The notes beneath the pieces are model-generated. The model was not told the DNA's origin and did no database searches. It saw only the letters and a program-made list of their open reading frames with translations. A stretch of 64,000 nt of DNA from Hamadaea sp013361475. Its GTDB lineage: Bacteria; Actinomycetota; Actinomycetes; Mycobacteriales; Micromonosporaceae. Position 1 is the first letter of the stretch. The number at the start of each line of letters is the position of its first letter. Shown here one piece after another: positions 7,736-15,932 of the stretch. The position numbers were made by a program, and so were the translations under genes. Location of the stretch: positions 310,001 to 374,000 of the forward strand of contig NZ_JBFAHM010000009.1 in assembly GCF_040654195.1 (NCBI RefSeq), in the 5' to 3' direction.

Positions 7736-8410
7736 CGCGGAGGGACGGTGGAATTCGGCGACCCAGCGGCGTACGGGTGGGTCCTCGTCGTCCAGCACTT
7801 CGTCGACGTCGGTCGCGACCAGGTCGCCGACCGCGAACGCGTCGATCTCCGCCCGGGTCAGCGGCCAGGGCATCTGCCCGGGGTCGCCGTCGGAGTCGCG
7901 AGCGCGGGCCAGGACGAGCAGCCTCCCGCCCGGCCCGACCAGGGCGGCGCTGTTCGCGATCGCCGTACGCCGAGCCTCGCCCAGCAGCACCTGCACCGTG
8001 TAGACCTCGAGCACGAGGTCGAAGGCGCCGATCCAGTCGGGCGGCAGCTCCAGCAGATCGGCGACCCGGTAGTCCACAGTGGTCGACGGGAACCGGCGAC
8101 GGGCGGCCGCGACCGCGGTCGGGGCAATGTCGAAGGCCACCACGTCATAGCCCAGCCCGGCCAGGTACTCCGCGTCGTCGCCCAGCCCACAGCCGAGGAC
8201 GACCGCCCGGCCCCGTCCGGTGGCGCGACCGGCGACCGCCCAGCGTACGAGGAGCGGGTTCGGCTCCAGGTCGGCCCACGGCACGACAGCGGCGCCCTGC
8301 TCGGCGGCGGCGTACAGGGTCTCGAACCAGGCGGTCGGCTCCCCGGCCGCCACCGATTCGGCGGCCAGCCGGCGGGCGGTGCTGCGGTCGGGCGTACTGC
8401 GATCGCTCAT
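7733..8410 (-). CDS. Class I SAM-dependent methyltransferase
   Basis: This 225-residue Rossmann-fold methyltransferase has motif I VVLGCGLGDDAEYLAGLG, motif II acidic end VVAFDIAP, the adenine-loop DYRVADLLELP, and motif IV FDLVLEVYTVQVL. The WxxxY and PPxW-like N-terminal segment (AWFETLYAAAEQG, VPWADLEPNPLL) resembles thiopurine/tellurite-type small-molecule methyltransferases. The substrate is not predictable. ATG 8410 is preferred over ATG 8419 because the sequence from MSDRSTPDRS gives the shorter standard N-terminus. The stop lies in the palindrome at 7663-7735. Confidence 0.85.
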   Translation of the reverse strand: MSDRSTPDRSTARRLAAESVAAGEPTAWFETLYAAAEQGAAVVPWADLEPNPLLVRWAVAGRATGRGRAVVLGCGLGDDAEYLAGLGYDVVAFDIAPTAVAAARRRFPSTTVDYRVADLLELPPDWIGAFDLVLEVYTVQVLLGEARRTAIANSAALVGPGGRLLVLARARDSDGDPGQMPWPLTRAEIDAFAVGDLVATDVDEVLDDEDPPVRRWVAEFHRPSA

Positions 8411-8421
8411 GATCACCAAGC

Positions 8422-10431
8422 CTAGCCGCCGACGTGGATGCCCGGACGCCGGGCCGGATCAGACTCCAGCTTCCGGATGATCTCGCGGACGACCGGCGGG
8501 GTGTCGCCCCGGCCCAGGATCAGGTAGCGGAACAGGTGCAGCAGCGGCGAGCCCTCCGACCACTCGAAATAGCAGTGCGGGCGTACGCCGGTGGAGTCCC
8601 GCAAGGCCAGCAGGATGGCCGCGATGGCGTTCGGCGCGGCCGGGCTCTGCGCCCGCAGGATGCGGTGCCCGTCGATCTCCGCGCCGTAGACCCGGAGGAC
8701 GTCGCTGAACTTCGACGGGTCGACGATGTCGATCTCCAGGAAGAGCACGTCGGCCCGGCCCGGGACCGGGTTCATCCCGCGCTGCTCGGACTCCTTCTGG
8801 GCGTATTCGGCGGCGTCGCCGTCCTGGCGGCGGTTGGCGATGAGGTTCAGCGCCCCGTCGAACTCGATGGACTCGGTGACGAACCGGCGGGCGCGATCGT
8901 CGAACTCGATGCGGTCGGCTCGCAGCTCCGTCGTCCGGGTCACCCGCGAGATCAGGGACACCGCGATGATGCCGGCGATGAACAGGGCTGAGATGGCGAT
9001 GCCGTCCGGCTTCTCGCGGATGTTCTCGCCCAAGGCGTACAAGAGGATGAGCGTGAGGAGCGCGAAGCCGGCGGAGGCCCGCTTCTGCCGGTAGCGCACG
9101 GCCGAGATGGTGACCGCGACCGCGCCCGAGACCATCATGGCCAGGATGCCGGTGGCGTAGGCGCCGGCCTGCGCGTTCACGTCCGCCCCGAACGCGATCG
9201 TGATGATCACGGAGATGAGGGTGTAAACCATGACCACCGGACGGACCGCGCGCCCCCACTCCGGCGCCATGCCGTAGGAGGGCAGGTAGCGCGGCACGAT
9301 GTTGATGAGTCCGGCCATCGCCGACGCTCCGGCGAACCACAGGATGAGGATCGTGGAGATGTCGTAAACGGTGCCGAAGCCCTCACCGAGGTACTCGTGC
9401 GCGAGGTACGCCAGCGCACGGCCGTTGGCCTCGCCGCCGGGTTGGAACTCGGCGGCCGGGATGAGGATGGTCGTGACGAGGCTGGTCGCGATCAGGTAGA
9501 CCGACATGATCAACGCGGCCGTCGTCAGCAGCTTGCGAGTGTTCTTGATCCGCGACCACAGGCGGGTCTTGGCGTCGTCGCCGGAAGCGGCGATCAGCGG
9601 CATCATGCTGACCCCGGTCTCGAACCCGGACAGCCCCAGCACCAGCAGCGGGAAGGCCAGCACGGCCGGGCCGATCAGGCCGGTCCAGCCACCCTCGCCG
9701 GAGGTCAGCGCGTCGGTCCAGTTCGCCCAGGCTCCGCCGGTCGTGAAGATCTCGGCGAACCCGACGACGACCACGATCGCGTTCAGGCCGAGGAAGACGG
9801 CGACGAGCGGAATGGCCACCCCGACCGCCTCGCTGAATCCGAGCAGGAACACTCCACCCAGGATGAGCAGCAGCACCACGGTGATCAGCACGGCGTGCCC
9901 GTGCAGGAAGCTGGGCGAGTGCGGGTTCTCCAGCAGGTGGACCGAGGCGTCGGCGGCCGACAGGGTGATCGTGACGATCCACGACGTCGCCACGAACCCG
10001 AGCAGCACGAGCACGAACAGCTTGCCGCGCCAGAAGGGCAGCAGGTCTTCCAGCATCGCCACCGAGCCCTGCCCGTTCGGGCTCTCCTTGGCCACGCGGC
10101 GGTACATCGGCAGCATGCCGAGCAGGGTCAGCCCCACGATCAGCAGGGTCGCCAGCGGCGACAACGCGCCGGCGGCGAGCGCGGCGATGGCCGGCAGGTA
10201 CGCCAGCGTGGAGAAGTAGTCGACCCCGGTCAGGCACATGACCTTCCACCAGGGCTGCGGCGTCGCGTGGCCTTCCTGCGCCTCCGGGCCGACGACGGCC
10301 TGCACCCGGTGCTGCAACAGCCAGCGGCCGAGCGCCCCCGGTGGGCCGGACCGGGCGCCGGGGGTGTCGACGACGGCCGGGACGGCGTACTCGGGCTTGG
10401 GCGGGTTCTTCGGCTGGGTCTCGCGCGGCAC
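8422..10431 (-). CDS. APC-superfamily permease with cytosolic C-terminal domain
   Basis: This 669-residue integral membrane transporter has about 12 hydrophobic helices between residues 65 and 510. The first is the motif VMCLTGVDYFSTLAYLPAIA, and the family loop GLSGFETGVSMMPLI comes later. A hydrophilic tail of about 150 residues follows (RADVLFLEIDIVDPSKF ... CYFEWSEGSPLLHLFRYL). The TGVDYFSTL start and large C-terminal domain recall KimA-type potassium importers and related amino-acid permeases, so the ion or solute is open. The start is GTG at 10431. No c-di-AMP riboswitch is possible in the 50-base gap to the divergent gene. It ends 11 bases before the methyltransferase start. Confidence 0.88.
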   Translation of the reverse strand: MPRETQPKNPPKPEYAVPAVVDTPGARSGPPGALGRWLLQHRVQAVVGPEAQEGHATPQPWWKVMCLTGVDYFSTLAYLPAIAALAAGALSPLATLLIVGLTLLGMLPMYRRVAKESPNGQGSVAMLEDLLPFWRGKLFVLVLLGFVATSWIVTITLSAADASVHLLENPHSPSFLHGHAVLITVVLLLILGGVFLLGFSEAVGVAIPLVAVFLGLNAIVVVVGFAEIFTTGGAWANWTDALTSGEGGWTGLIGPAVLAFPLLVLGLSGFETGVSMMPLIAASGDDAKTRLWSRIKNTRKLLTTAALIMSVYLIATSLVTTILIPAAEFQPGGEANGRALAYLAHEYLGEGFGTVYDISTILILWFAGASAMAGLINIVPRYLPSYGMAPEWGRAVRPVVMVYTLISVIITIAFGADVNAQAGAYATGILAMMVSGAVAVTISAVRYRQKRASAGFALLTLILLYALGENIREKPDGIAISALFIAGIIAVSLISRVTRTTELRADRIEFDDRARRFVTESIEFDGALNLIANRRQDGDAAEYAQKESEQRGMNPVPGRADVLFLEIDIVDPSKFSDVLRVYGAEIDGHRILRAQSPAAPNAIAAILLALRDSTGVRPHCYFEWSEGSPLLHLFRYLILGRGDTPPVVREIIRKLESDPARRPGIHVGG

Positions 10432-10481
10432 CCGATCACGATAGGGGGTTTGACCAAACTGTTCCGGGGAACCCCGGCGAT

Positions 10482-11216
10482 ATGCGACGTCGATCCACCT
10501 TCGCGCAGTTCGCCGACGAGAGCGGCGTCCTGCTCATCGTCGCGATCCTGGTCGCCGGGCTCGCCGCCGTCCGCCTGCCCGCCGCCCACCCGGGCCGGTC
10601 GACCGGCGAATACCTGCTCGCCGCACTGATCACCGTCACCGTCTTCGGACTGTGCGCGGCGGCCCATGAGCTTGCTCACGTCGCCTCGTCGGCGTCGGCG
10701 GCGTCCTCGGCGTCGGCGGCGTCCTCGGCGTCGGCGGCGGCGTCCTCGGCGTCGGCGTCGGCGGTGCCCTCGGCGGCGGTGCCCCCGTCGTCGGTGCCCC
10801 CGTCGTCGGTGTCTGCGGGCACGCCGTCGGCGTCGGCCGAGCTGATGGCGGCTGCCGCGGGACCGCTCGCCAGCTTGGCGCTCGGCGGACTGTGCGGAGT
10901 CGTGACGGCGGCCTTGATCCTCGCGGGCGCCGGAGGCCTGGTCGTGTCGGTCGTGGCGTACGTCGGTCTGGCCAATCTGGTGCTCGCGGCCGGGACCCTC
11001 CTCCCAGGGGCGTCCTCCGACGGCGGGCGCCTGTTGCGGGCCTGGATCTGGCGTTCGACGGGTGATCCGCGCCGGGCGACTCGGGGCGCGGCCCGGGCCG
11101 GCCGGGCGGTGGGATTCGTGCTGCTGCTCGGCGGGGTCGTCACCCTCGTCGCCGGGGCGGCGGTCGTCGGCATCTGGCTCGCCCTGACCGGCTGGTTCGT
11201 CGCCGCCCAACTGTGA
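10482..11216 (+). CDS. M50-type (site-2) membrane metalloprotease homologue with Ser/Ala insert
   Basis: This 244-residue membrane protein has the zinc motif HELAH at residues 62-66 within a transmembrane helix. A second metal site follows: N near 163 and SSDGG with Asp180 (the family NxxPxxxxDGG). Together these mark an intramembrane site-2 protease. Between them the expected strand region is replaced by about 55 residues of Ser/Ala/Val/Pro, encoded by a GC-rich tandem repeat. Helices are near 15-32, 43-62, 125-147, 150-172 and 210-240. All catalytic residues seem present, but the insert may disturb the fold. ATG 10482 is chosen. The gene is divergent from the permease; its substrate is unknown. 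Confidence 0.75.
   Translation: MRRRSTFAQFADESGVLLIVAILVAGLAAVRLPAAHPGRSTGEYLLAALITVTVFGLCAAAHELAHVASSASAASSASAASSASAAASSASASAVPSAAVPPSSVPPSSVSAGTPSASAELMAAAAGPLASLALGGLCGVVTAALILAGAGGLVVSVVAYVGLANLVLAAGTLLPGASSDGGRLLRAWIWRSTGDPRRATRGAARAGRAVGFVLLLGGVVTLVAGAAVVGIWLALTGWFVAAQL
10690..10810 (+). repeat. GC-rich tandem repeat inside the M50-like gene
   Basis: An 18-base unit (GCGTCGGCGGCGTCCTCG) is repeated about three to four times with small length changes near 10692-10770. A 15-base unit (CCCCCGTCGTCGGTG) then occurs twice near 10782-10811. All units are multiples of three, so the frame is kept. The run encodes Ser/Ala then Pro/Ser tracts directly after the HExxH zinc motif. It looks like slipped-strand expansion. 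Confidence 0.8.
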
Positions 11217-11273
11217 TTCCGCGATCTTGTCGCGCCTCGCCGCGGAGCGGGTCGGCGTGACAGAATCAGGCGC

Positions 11274-11984
11274 ATGTCCAAAGTGACCTGCGTCGTGTGT
11301 GGGCATACCGAGCACGGGGACAGCTCGTACTGCATGAATCCCACGTGTGGCGAGCTGCTGCCGACCGCGGTGCGTACGCAGTCGCAAGTGGATACGGTAG
11401 AACCGTCTGTTGTAGACGCCGAGGCCACTCCGGAGCCGGAGCCCGACTCCAGTCCGGTCGCCTCGACGGTGGCGGCCGCTCCAGCGGACCCGGTCGACGT
11501 GCCCCCTGCCGCTCCCCCACCGCCCGCCCCCGTACGCCGCAAGCCGGCGGTCGCGGCGGTCTCCAGCGCCCGTCGCTGGCTGCTGGGTCTGGCCGCGGCC
11601 GTGGTCCTCTTCGCGCTGGCCGTGGCGTTCAGCCGGGGCACCGCCCGGCCGGCCGTCGAGATCTCCCCCGAGGCGTTGCCGCGCGCGTCCGAGGTCGCGG
11701 CGATGGCGCCCCAGGTCACCGTGGCCAAGGACGAACGGGTCGCGGTGACGCTGACCGTCGCCGACAACAGCGGCGGTCTGGCGGCGTTCTATGTGCTCGG
11801 CGGTCCGGTCGGCGGGGAACCGGCCACAATGGCCGATGGGCGGAAGGGGACGACGTCCATCCGCGTTTACCCGCTCAATCCCGAGGTCGAGTACTGTTTC
11901 GTCGTGGTCGCGGTGCTGTCCGTCGACGAGGTCGCCCCATCCGCGCAGGTGTGCACGAGTCGATTCGGAACCAAGAAGCCATGA
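11274..11984 (+). CDS. Zinc-ribbon, single-pass membrane protein with extracellular domain
   Basis: This 236-residue protein begins with a zinc ribbon (CVVCGH ... YCMNPTCGELL, four Cys). A Pro/Ala/Glu-rich cytosolic linker (about 40-95) follows, then one hydrophobic helix (RRWLLGLAAAVVLFALAVAF, about 100-120) and a C-terminal domain of about 110 residues that looks fibronectin-like in spacing (VYPLNPEVEYCFVVVAVL). The domain order suggests a cytosol-to-exterior adaptor. Its stop overlaps the EccA-like start as ATGA, so the two are translationally coupled and probably work together in the secretion locus. No precise function is known to me. Confidence 0.7.
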   Translation: MSKVTCVVCGHTEHGDSSYCMNPTCGELLPTAVRTQSQVDTVEPSVVDAEATPEPEPDSSPVASTVAAAPADPVDVPPAAPPPPAPVRRKPAVAAVSSARRWLLGLAAAVVLFALAVAFSRGTARPAVEISPEALPRASEVAAMAPQVTVAKDERVAVTLTVADNSGGLAAFYVLGGPVGGEPATMADGRKGTTSIRVYPLNPEVEYCFVVVAVLSVDEVAPSAQVCTSRFGTKKP

Positions 11985-13645
11985 GTGAAGTGCTGCACGT
12001 CTCGCCGGACCTGCCGGGTGCGTACCCCCGGGTGCAGGACGCCCTGTCGATGGCGCGTCCCGGCGACCAGATCGTCGTCGCCCCAGGTGAGTACGCCGAG
12101 AACGTCCGCCTGGACAACCGGACCGTCACGATCAGCGCCGTCGAGCCGGGCACCGTCACCCTGTACGCCGGCGATCCACTGTGGCCCGTCATCGAGGCTC
12201 GGGGCGGCGCGGTCGAGCTGCGGCACCTGCGCATCGTCGGCGCGGAGGCCGCCGCGGTGACCGCTACGCACGCGGCCGTGAAGATGCTGGACTGCGAGAT
12301 CTCGGCGGCTTCAGGCGCGGGGGTACACCTCGGCTCGGGCTGCCAGTTCGAGCTCGACCGGTGCCGCGTCGTCGGCGCGCAGTTGGGCGTACAGCTCGAC
12401 GGGTGCGCGGGCACGATGACGAACTGCACGATCTCCGAGATCGTCTCCGACGGGATCCTGATCCGCTCGGCCGACCCGGTGCTGCGCAACTGCGTCGTCA
12501 GCGACGCCGGATACCGCGGCGTCTACATCTACGACTACTCCCGGCCGACTCTGGAGAACTGCGGCGTCTCGCGTACGGGGGACATCGGGATCGCCGTGGC
12601 ACAGCAGAGCAACCCGATCATGCGCCGCTGCCGGATCACCGAGACGGGCGGCGTGGGGATCAGCTTCGCCGCGGGATGTGGTGGGCAGATCTCGGGCTGC
12701 GTCGCCGAGCAGACCGCCGCTCCCGGCATCCTGCTCGCCCCGGGCAGCACGGTCGAGGTCGTCGAGGCCGGGCGGCCGCCGGCCGCGAAGATCGAACCGG
12801 TCGCGGCGGCCGGCCGCCAGGACGTCGCGCGCTCGGAGGACCTGCTGCTCCAGCTGGACGCGCTGGTGGGGTTGCCCGGCGTCAAGGCCGAGGTGCACGG
12901 CATCATCGACGAACTCCAGGTCAACGAATGGCGGCGCAGCGGCGGGCTGTCCGTCGCCCAGTCCACCAACCATCTGATCTTCGCGGGCTCGCCGGGCACG
13001 GGGAAGACGACCGTCGCCCGGATCTACGGTCAGCTGCTCGCCGCCCTCGGCATCCTGCCCCGGGGCGACTTCGTCGAGGTGTCCCGCCGTGACCTCGTCG
13101 GGCAGTACCTCGGGCACACCGCCGAGAAGACGTCGGCCGCGTTCGAGAAGGCCCTCGGCGGGGTGCTGTTCATCGACGAGGCGTACACGCTGTCGCGTAC
13201 CTTCGGGTCGGGCGGCGACTTCGGCCAGGAGGCGATCGACACCCTGGTCAAACTGATGGAAGACCACCGGCACGAGATCGCCGTGATCGCCGCCGGATAC
13301 ACCGGCGAGATGAACGACTTCCTCGACGCCAACCCCGGTCTCGCCTCACGGTTCAACAAGACGATCGTCTTCGAGGACTACGAGGCCGACGAGCTGGTCG
13401 CCATCCTCAACACCATGGCCGAGGCGAACGAGTACACCTTGGATCCGCAGTTGCTGGCCGCGATCGGCGGCTACTTCTCGGCCCTGCAACGCGATCGCAA
13501 CTTCGGCAACGCCCGGGAAGCCCGCAAGCTGTTCGACGGCATGCGGAAGGCGCAGGCCCAGCGGCTGCGGCAACTTCGCCGCGTACCCACCGCCGAGGAA
13601 CTGCAGTTGCTCGTCTTCGACGACTTGGCTGCGGTACTGGCCTAG
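11981..13645 (+). CDS. EccA-like AAA ATPase with N-terminal beta-helix domain
   Basis: In this 554-residue protein, residues 1-270 form a right-handed parallel beta-helix, with repeats of about 23 residues of the type NCVVSDAGYRGVYIYD. Residues 290-554 form a CbxX/CfxQ-type AAA domain: Walker A GSPGTGKT with Lys342, pore-loop region DLVGQYLGHTAEKT, Walker B VLFIDEAYTL near 399, and a sensor/arginine-finger region SRFNKTIVFEDY. EccA ATPases assist type VII export, but their usual N-terminus is a TPR fold; here a beta-helix replaces it. The start ATG 11981 overlaps the previous stop (ATGA). Only four bases separate it from the convergent substrate gene. Confidence 0.88.
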   Translation: MSEVLHVSPDLPGAYPRVQDALSMARPGDQIVVAPGEYAENVRLDNRTVTISAVEPGTVTLYAGDPLWPVIEARGGAVELRHLRIVGAEAAAVTATHAAVKMLDCEISAASGAGVHLGSGCQFELDRCRVVGAQLGVQLDGCAGTMTNCTISEIVSDGILIRSADPVLRNCVVSDAGYRGVYIYDYSRPTLENCGVSRTGDIGIAVAQQSNPIMRRCRITETGGVGISFAAGCGGQISGCVAEQTAAPGILLAPGSTVEVVEAGRPPAAKIEPVAAAGRQDVARSEDLLLQLDALVGLPGVKAEVHGIIDELQVNEWRRSGGLSVAQSTNHLIFAGSPGTGKTTVARIYGQLLAALGILPRGDFVEVSRRDLVGQYLGHTAEKTSAAFEKALGGVLFIDEAYTLSRTFGSGGDFGQEAIDTLVKLMEDHRHEIAVIAAGYTGEMNDFLDANPGLASRFNKTIVFEDYEADELVAILNTMAEANEYTLDPQLLAAIGGYFSALQRDRNFGNAREARKLFDGMRKAQAQRLRQLRRVPTAEELQLLVFDDLAAVLA

Positions 13646-13649
13646 CCGT

Positions 13650-15902
13650 TCAGGCGCGGCCGAAGATCCGGGTGACCGGCTGCTCCGTCTCGGCCTCCGG
13701 CTGCGCGGTCCAGCCTTCCGCCTCGGTCGACACGACTTTGGGCTTGTCGGCGGTCGCGTCCCGGCCTCGGCCGCTGAGCGCCGCCGGTCCAGCGCCGACA
13801 CCGGGGTCCACCAGTTTGGGGCCGCCTCGGCGTACGGGACGGGGTCCGCCTCCCCCACCGCCGCCACCGCCTCCGGCGGACGGCGGCATCATCGGCGGCA
13901 GGTACGGCGCTTGCTCCGCACCGGCCGCGGCCGCGGTCGACCCGATCGTCGATGCGCCAGCGTTCGTGGTGGCACCGGCATCGCCCGCCGGGATCGGGCT
14001 GACGGGCGTACCTCCGCCGCCTCCCCCACCGCCGCCGGGATGGGCGGCGTTCCGGCCGTCGAGCGAGACCGGCGAGTCGGGGTTGTCCCACGGATTGTCG
14101 TCCCACCAGTCGGGCCGGGTGGCGTTGGCGTTGTTGCCGGTGCCGCTACCGGGCGTGATGGGCACCGTGACGCCGCCGGGCGTTCCACCACCGCCGCCAC
14201 CACCGGGATTCGTCCCGTTGCCGGTGCCCGGAACGGTCGGCGGCGTGACGCCACCGCCTCCGCCCCCACCGCCGTTGGTGCTCCCACTGCCGTTGGTGCT
14301 CCCGTTGCCGGTGCCGGGAACCGTCGGGATGACGGGAATCGTCGGGACTGCGACGCCGCCGGTGTTCCCGGCGTTGCCGCCGAGGTTGCCCGGAATGCTG
14401 GGCGGGGTCACGCCGCCGGTGCCGTTGTTCGCGCCGCCGTTGTCGGTGGTGCCGCCGGTGCCGAGGTTGGCGTTCCCGTTGGTGCCGAAGGGGTTCGAGT
14501 CGCCCGGCTTGATCCGTTCGACGCGGGCCTCCTGGTCGTCCGGCGTGTTCGCGTTGTGGTTCTTGGGATCCTTGGCGGCGGCCGCCGCGGCGGCGGCGAG
14601 GGCGGCGGCCAACGCCGCCGCGATGTCGTTCGGGTCGATCGGCGGGCCGGGCAGCCAGCCCTCGCCGGGTGCCCATTTGTCCTTCGGCGGCTTCTGGTTG
14701 TTCGTCTTCGGCGGCTGGACGCTGGGACCTGCGGCGGGACCAGCACCCGGTCCGGTCGGGCCACCACCGGGAATCTTCGGCCTGCTGGTCGGGCTGGACG
14801 GAAGCTGCGGCTTCGTGACGGCGTCGAGCATCAGCCCCTGATAAGAGGCCGGCGGCTCCCACTTGGAGTTCTCGCCGACGACCGACACGCTCATCTCCAG
14901 GCCGAACTTGGCGATGCGCCGGCCGGACGCGTTCATCTCCGTCGTGACTTTGACGTTGTAGTCGTTGATGAGCTGCTCGTTCGTGACGCCGATCGGCTTG
15001 CCCGCGCGCAGCCGGGCGTTGGTCTCGTCGGCCAGGTCGACCAGCCGGTCGTGGAGTGCGTCCAGCTCCGCCATCGTCTTCCGCCGGGACTCCGACACCG
15101 TCAAGGCCACCGAGCGGAGCTTCTGCTCGAGGCTCTTCACCCCTTCGTTCCAGGCCTGGAGATTGGACGCCGTGGTGTACGCCTGCTCGCGAAGCCGGTC
15201 GTGCGCGTCGCCGGTCCACTTCGCGTGCGAGTCGAGCAGGTCGATCAAGCTCTTCAGCTTCCGGCCGTAGTCGAACAGGCTCAGCGAGATCCAGGCGAGC
15301 GCGGTGGCGATATGGGTGATCGGCTCGTCCACGATGCTCATGACCGTGTCGACCACCTCGGGATATGGAATGCTCTCCCAGTCGTAGGGTCCGCTCGGCG
15401 GCGTACCGCCCGCGGGTTTCACCCGATCGCGCCCGGCCACCCCGCCGAGACCGGTGACCGTCACCGAGTCCGGCGTGAGTCCAGGCTCGTCGACGACAGT
15501 GATGCCGAGCTTCTCCAGGATCTCCTTGTCGACCTTGGCCAGCTCCTTGCGGCTGTACTCCTCGTGGCCGCCGTACGCGGACGCCGCGACCTCGACGCCC
15601 TTGCGGTAGGACTTCAGCCCGTCCATCACCACTTCGCGATAGCCGAGGATGCCCGACGTGCCGTCGCCGACGTAGGACCGCACCGCCGCCGCGAAATAGG
15701 TGAACTCCGGTAGCTCACGTCCGAAGCCGTCGATCTTGATCGTGTCGAGATAGTCGCGGATGCCCAGCTGCGTGCCGTTGTAGTGAGGATGCGTTCCCTC
15801 GATGTAATCGTCGGTGTCGTCGCGGAAGTTCTTCTCGAACTTCTGGAAATCCTGCGTCCATTCCAGCATCGCCTTGGGATGAACCTGAACCTCGTCAGCC
15901 AT
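13650..15902 (-). CDS. Large WXG-type putative T7SS substrate A
   Basis: This 750-residue protein has a helical N-terminal half of about 350 residues. It contains a WTQDF start motif, a shared core ELPEFTYF ... SYVGDGTSGILGY (residues 64-88) and a W-T-G motif at 229-231 (KWTGDAH), as in WXG100/PPE-type proteins. The C-terminal half is low-complexity Pro/Gly/Asn/Thr with an Ala tract. It then shows three motifs shared with its paralogues: SPVSLDGR, PYLPPMMPP and RPVRRGGPKLVDPG, with a Trp near the end. It is last in the minus-strand run that starts at eccC. A secreted or surface role is inferred from this and the locus; the biochemical function is unknown. Confidence 0.7.
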   Translation of the reverse strand: MADEVQVHPKAMLEWTQDFQKFEKNFRDDTDDYIEGTHPHYNGTQLGIRDYLDTIKIDGFGRELPEFTYFAAAVRSYVGDGTSGILGYREVVMDGLKSYRKGVEVAASAYGGHEEYSRKELAKVDKEILEKLGITVVDEPGLTPDSVTVTGLGGVAGRDRVKPAGGTPPSGPYDWESIPYPEVVDTVMSIVDEPITHIATALAWISLSLFDYGRKLKSLIDLLDSHAKWTGDAHDRLREQAYTTASNLQAWNEGVKSLEQKLRSVALTVSESRRKTMAELDALHDRLVDLADETNARLRAGKPIGVTNEQLINDYNVKVTTEMNASGRRIAKFGLEMSVSVVGENSKWEPPASYQGLMLDAVTKPQLPSSPTSRPKIPGGGPTGPGAGPAAGPSVQPPKTNNQKPPKDKWAPGEGWLPGPPIDPNDIAAALAAALAAAAAAAAKDPKNHNANTPDDQEARVERIKPGDSNPFGTNGNANLGTGGTTDNGGANNGTGGVTPPSIPGNLGGNAGNTGGVAVPTIPVIPTVPGTGNGSTNGSGSTNGGGGGGGGVTPPTVPGTGNGTNPGGGGGGGTPGGVTVPITPGSGTGNNANATRPDWWDDNPWDNPDSPVSLDGRNAAHPGGGGGGGGGTPVSPIPAGDAGATTNAGASTIGSTAAAAGAEQAPYLPPMMPPSAGGGGGGGGGGPRPVRRGGPKLVDPGVGAGPAALSGRGRDATADKPKVVSTEAEGWTAQPEAETEQPVTRIFGRA

Positions 15903-15932
15903 GGCACCCCCTCCCGTGACGGTTGACCACCA

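Noticed and set aside
10461..10472. GTTCC-gg-GGAAC dyad between the permease and M50-like genes as an operator
   Set aside because: Too short to separate from chance in GC-rich DNA; no promoter hexamers line up with it.
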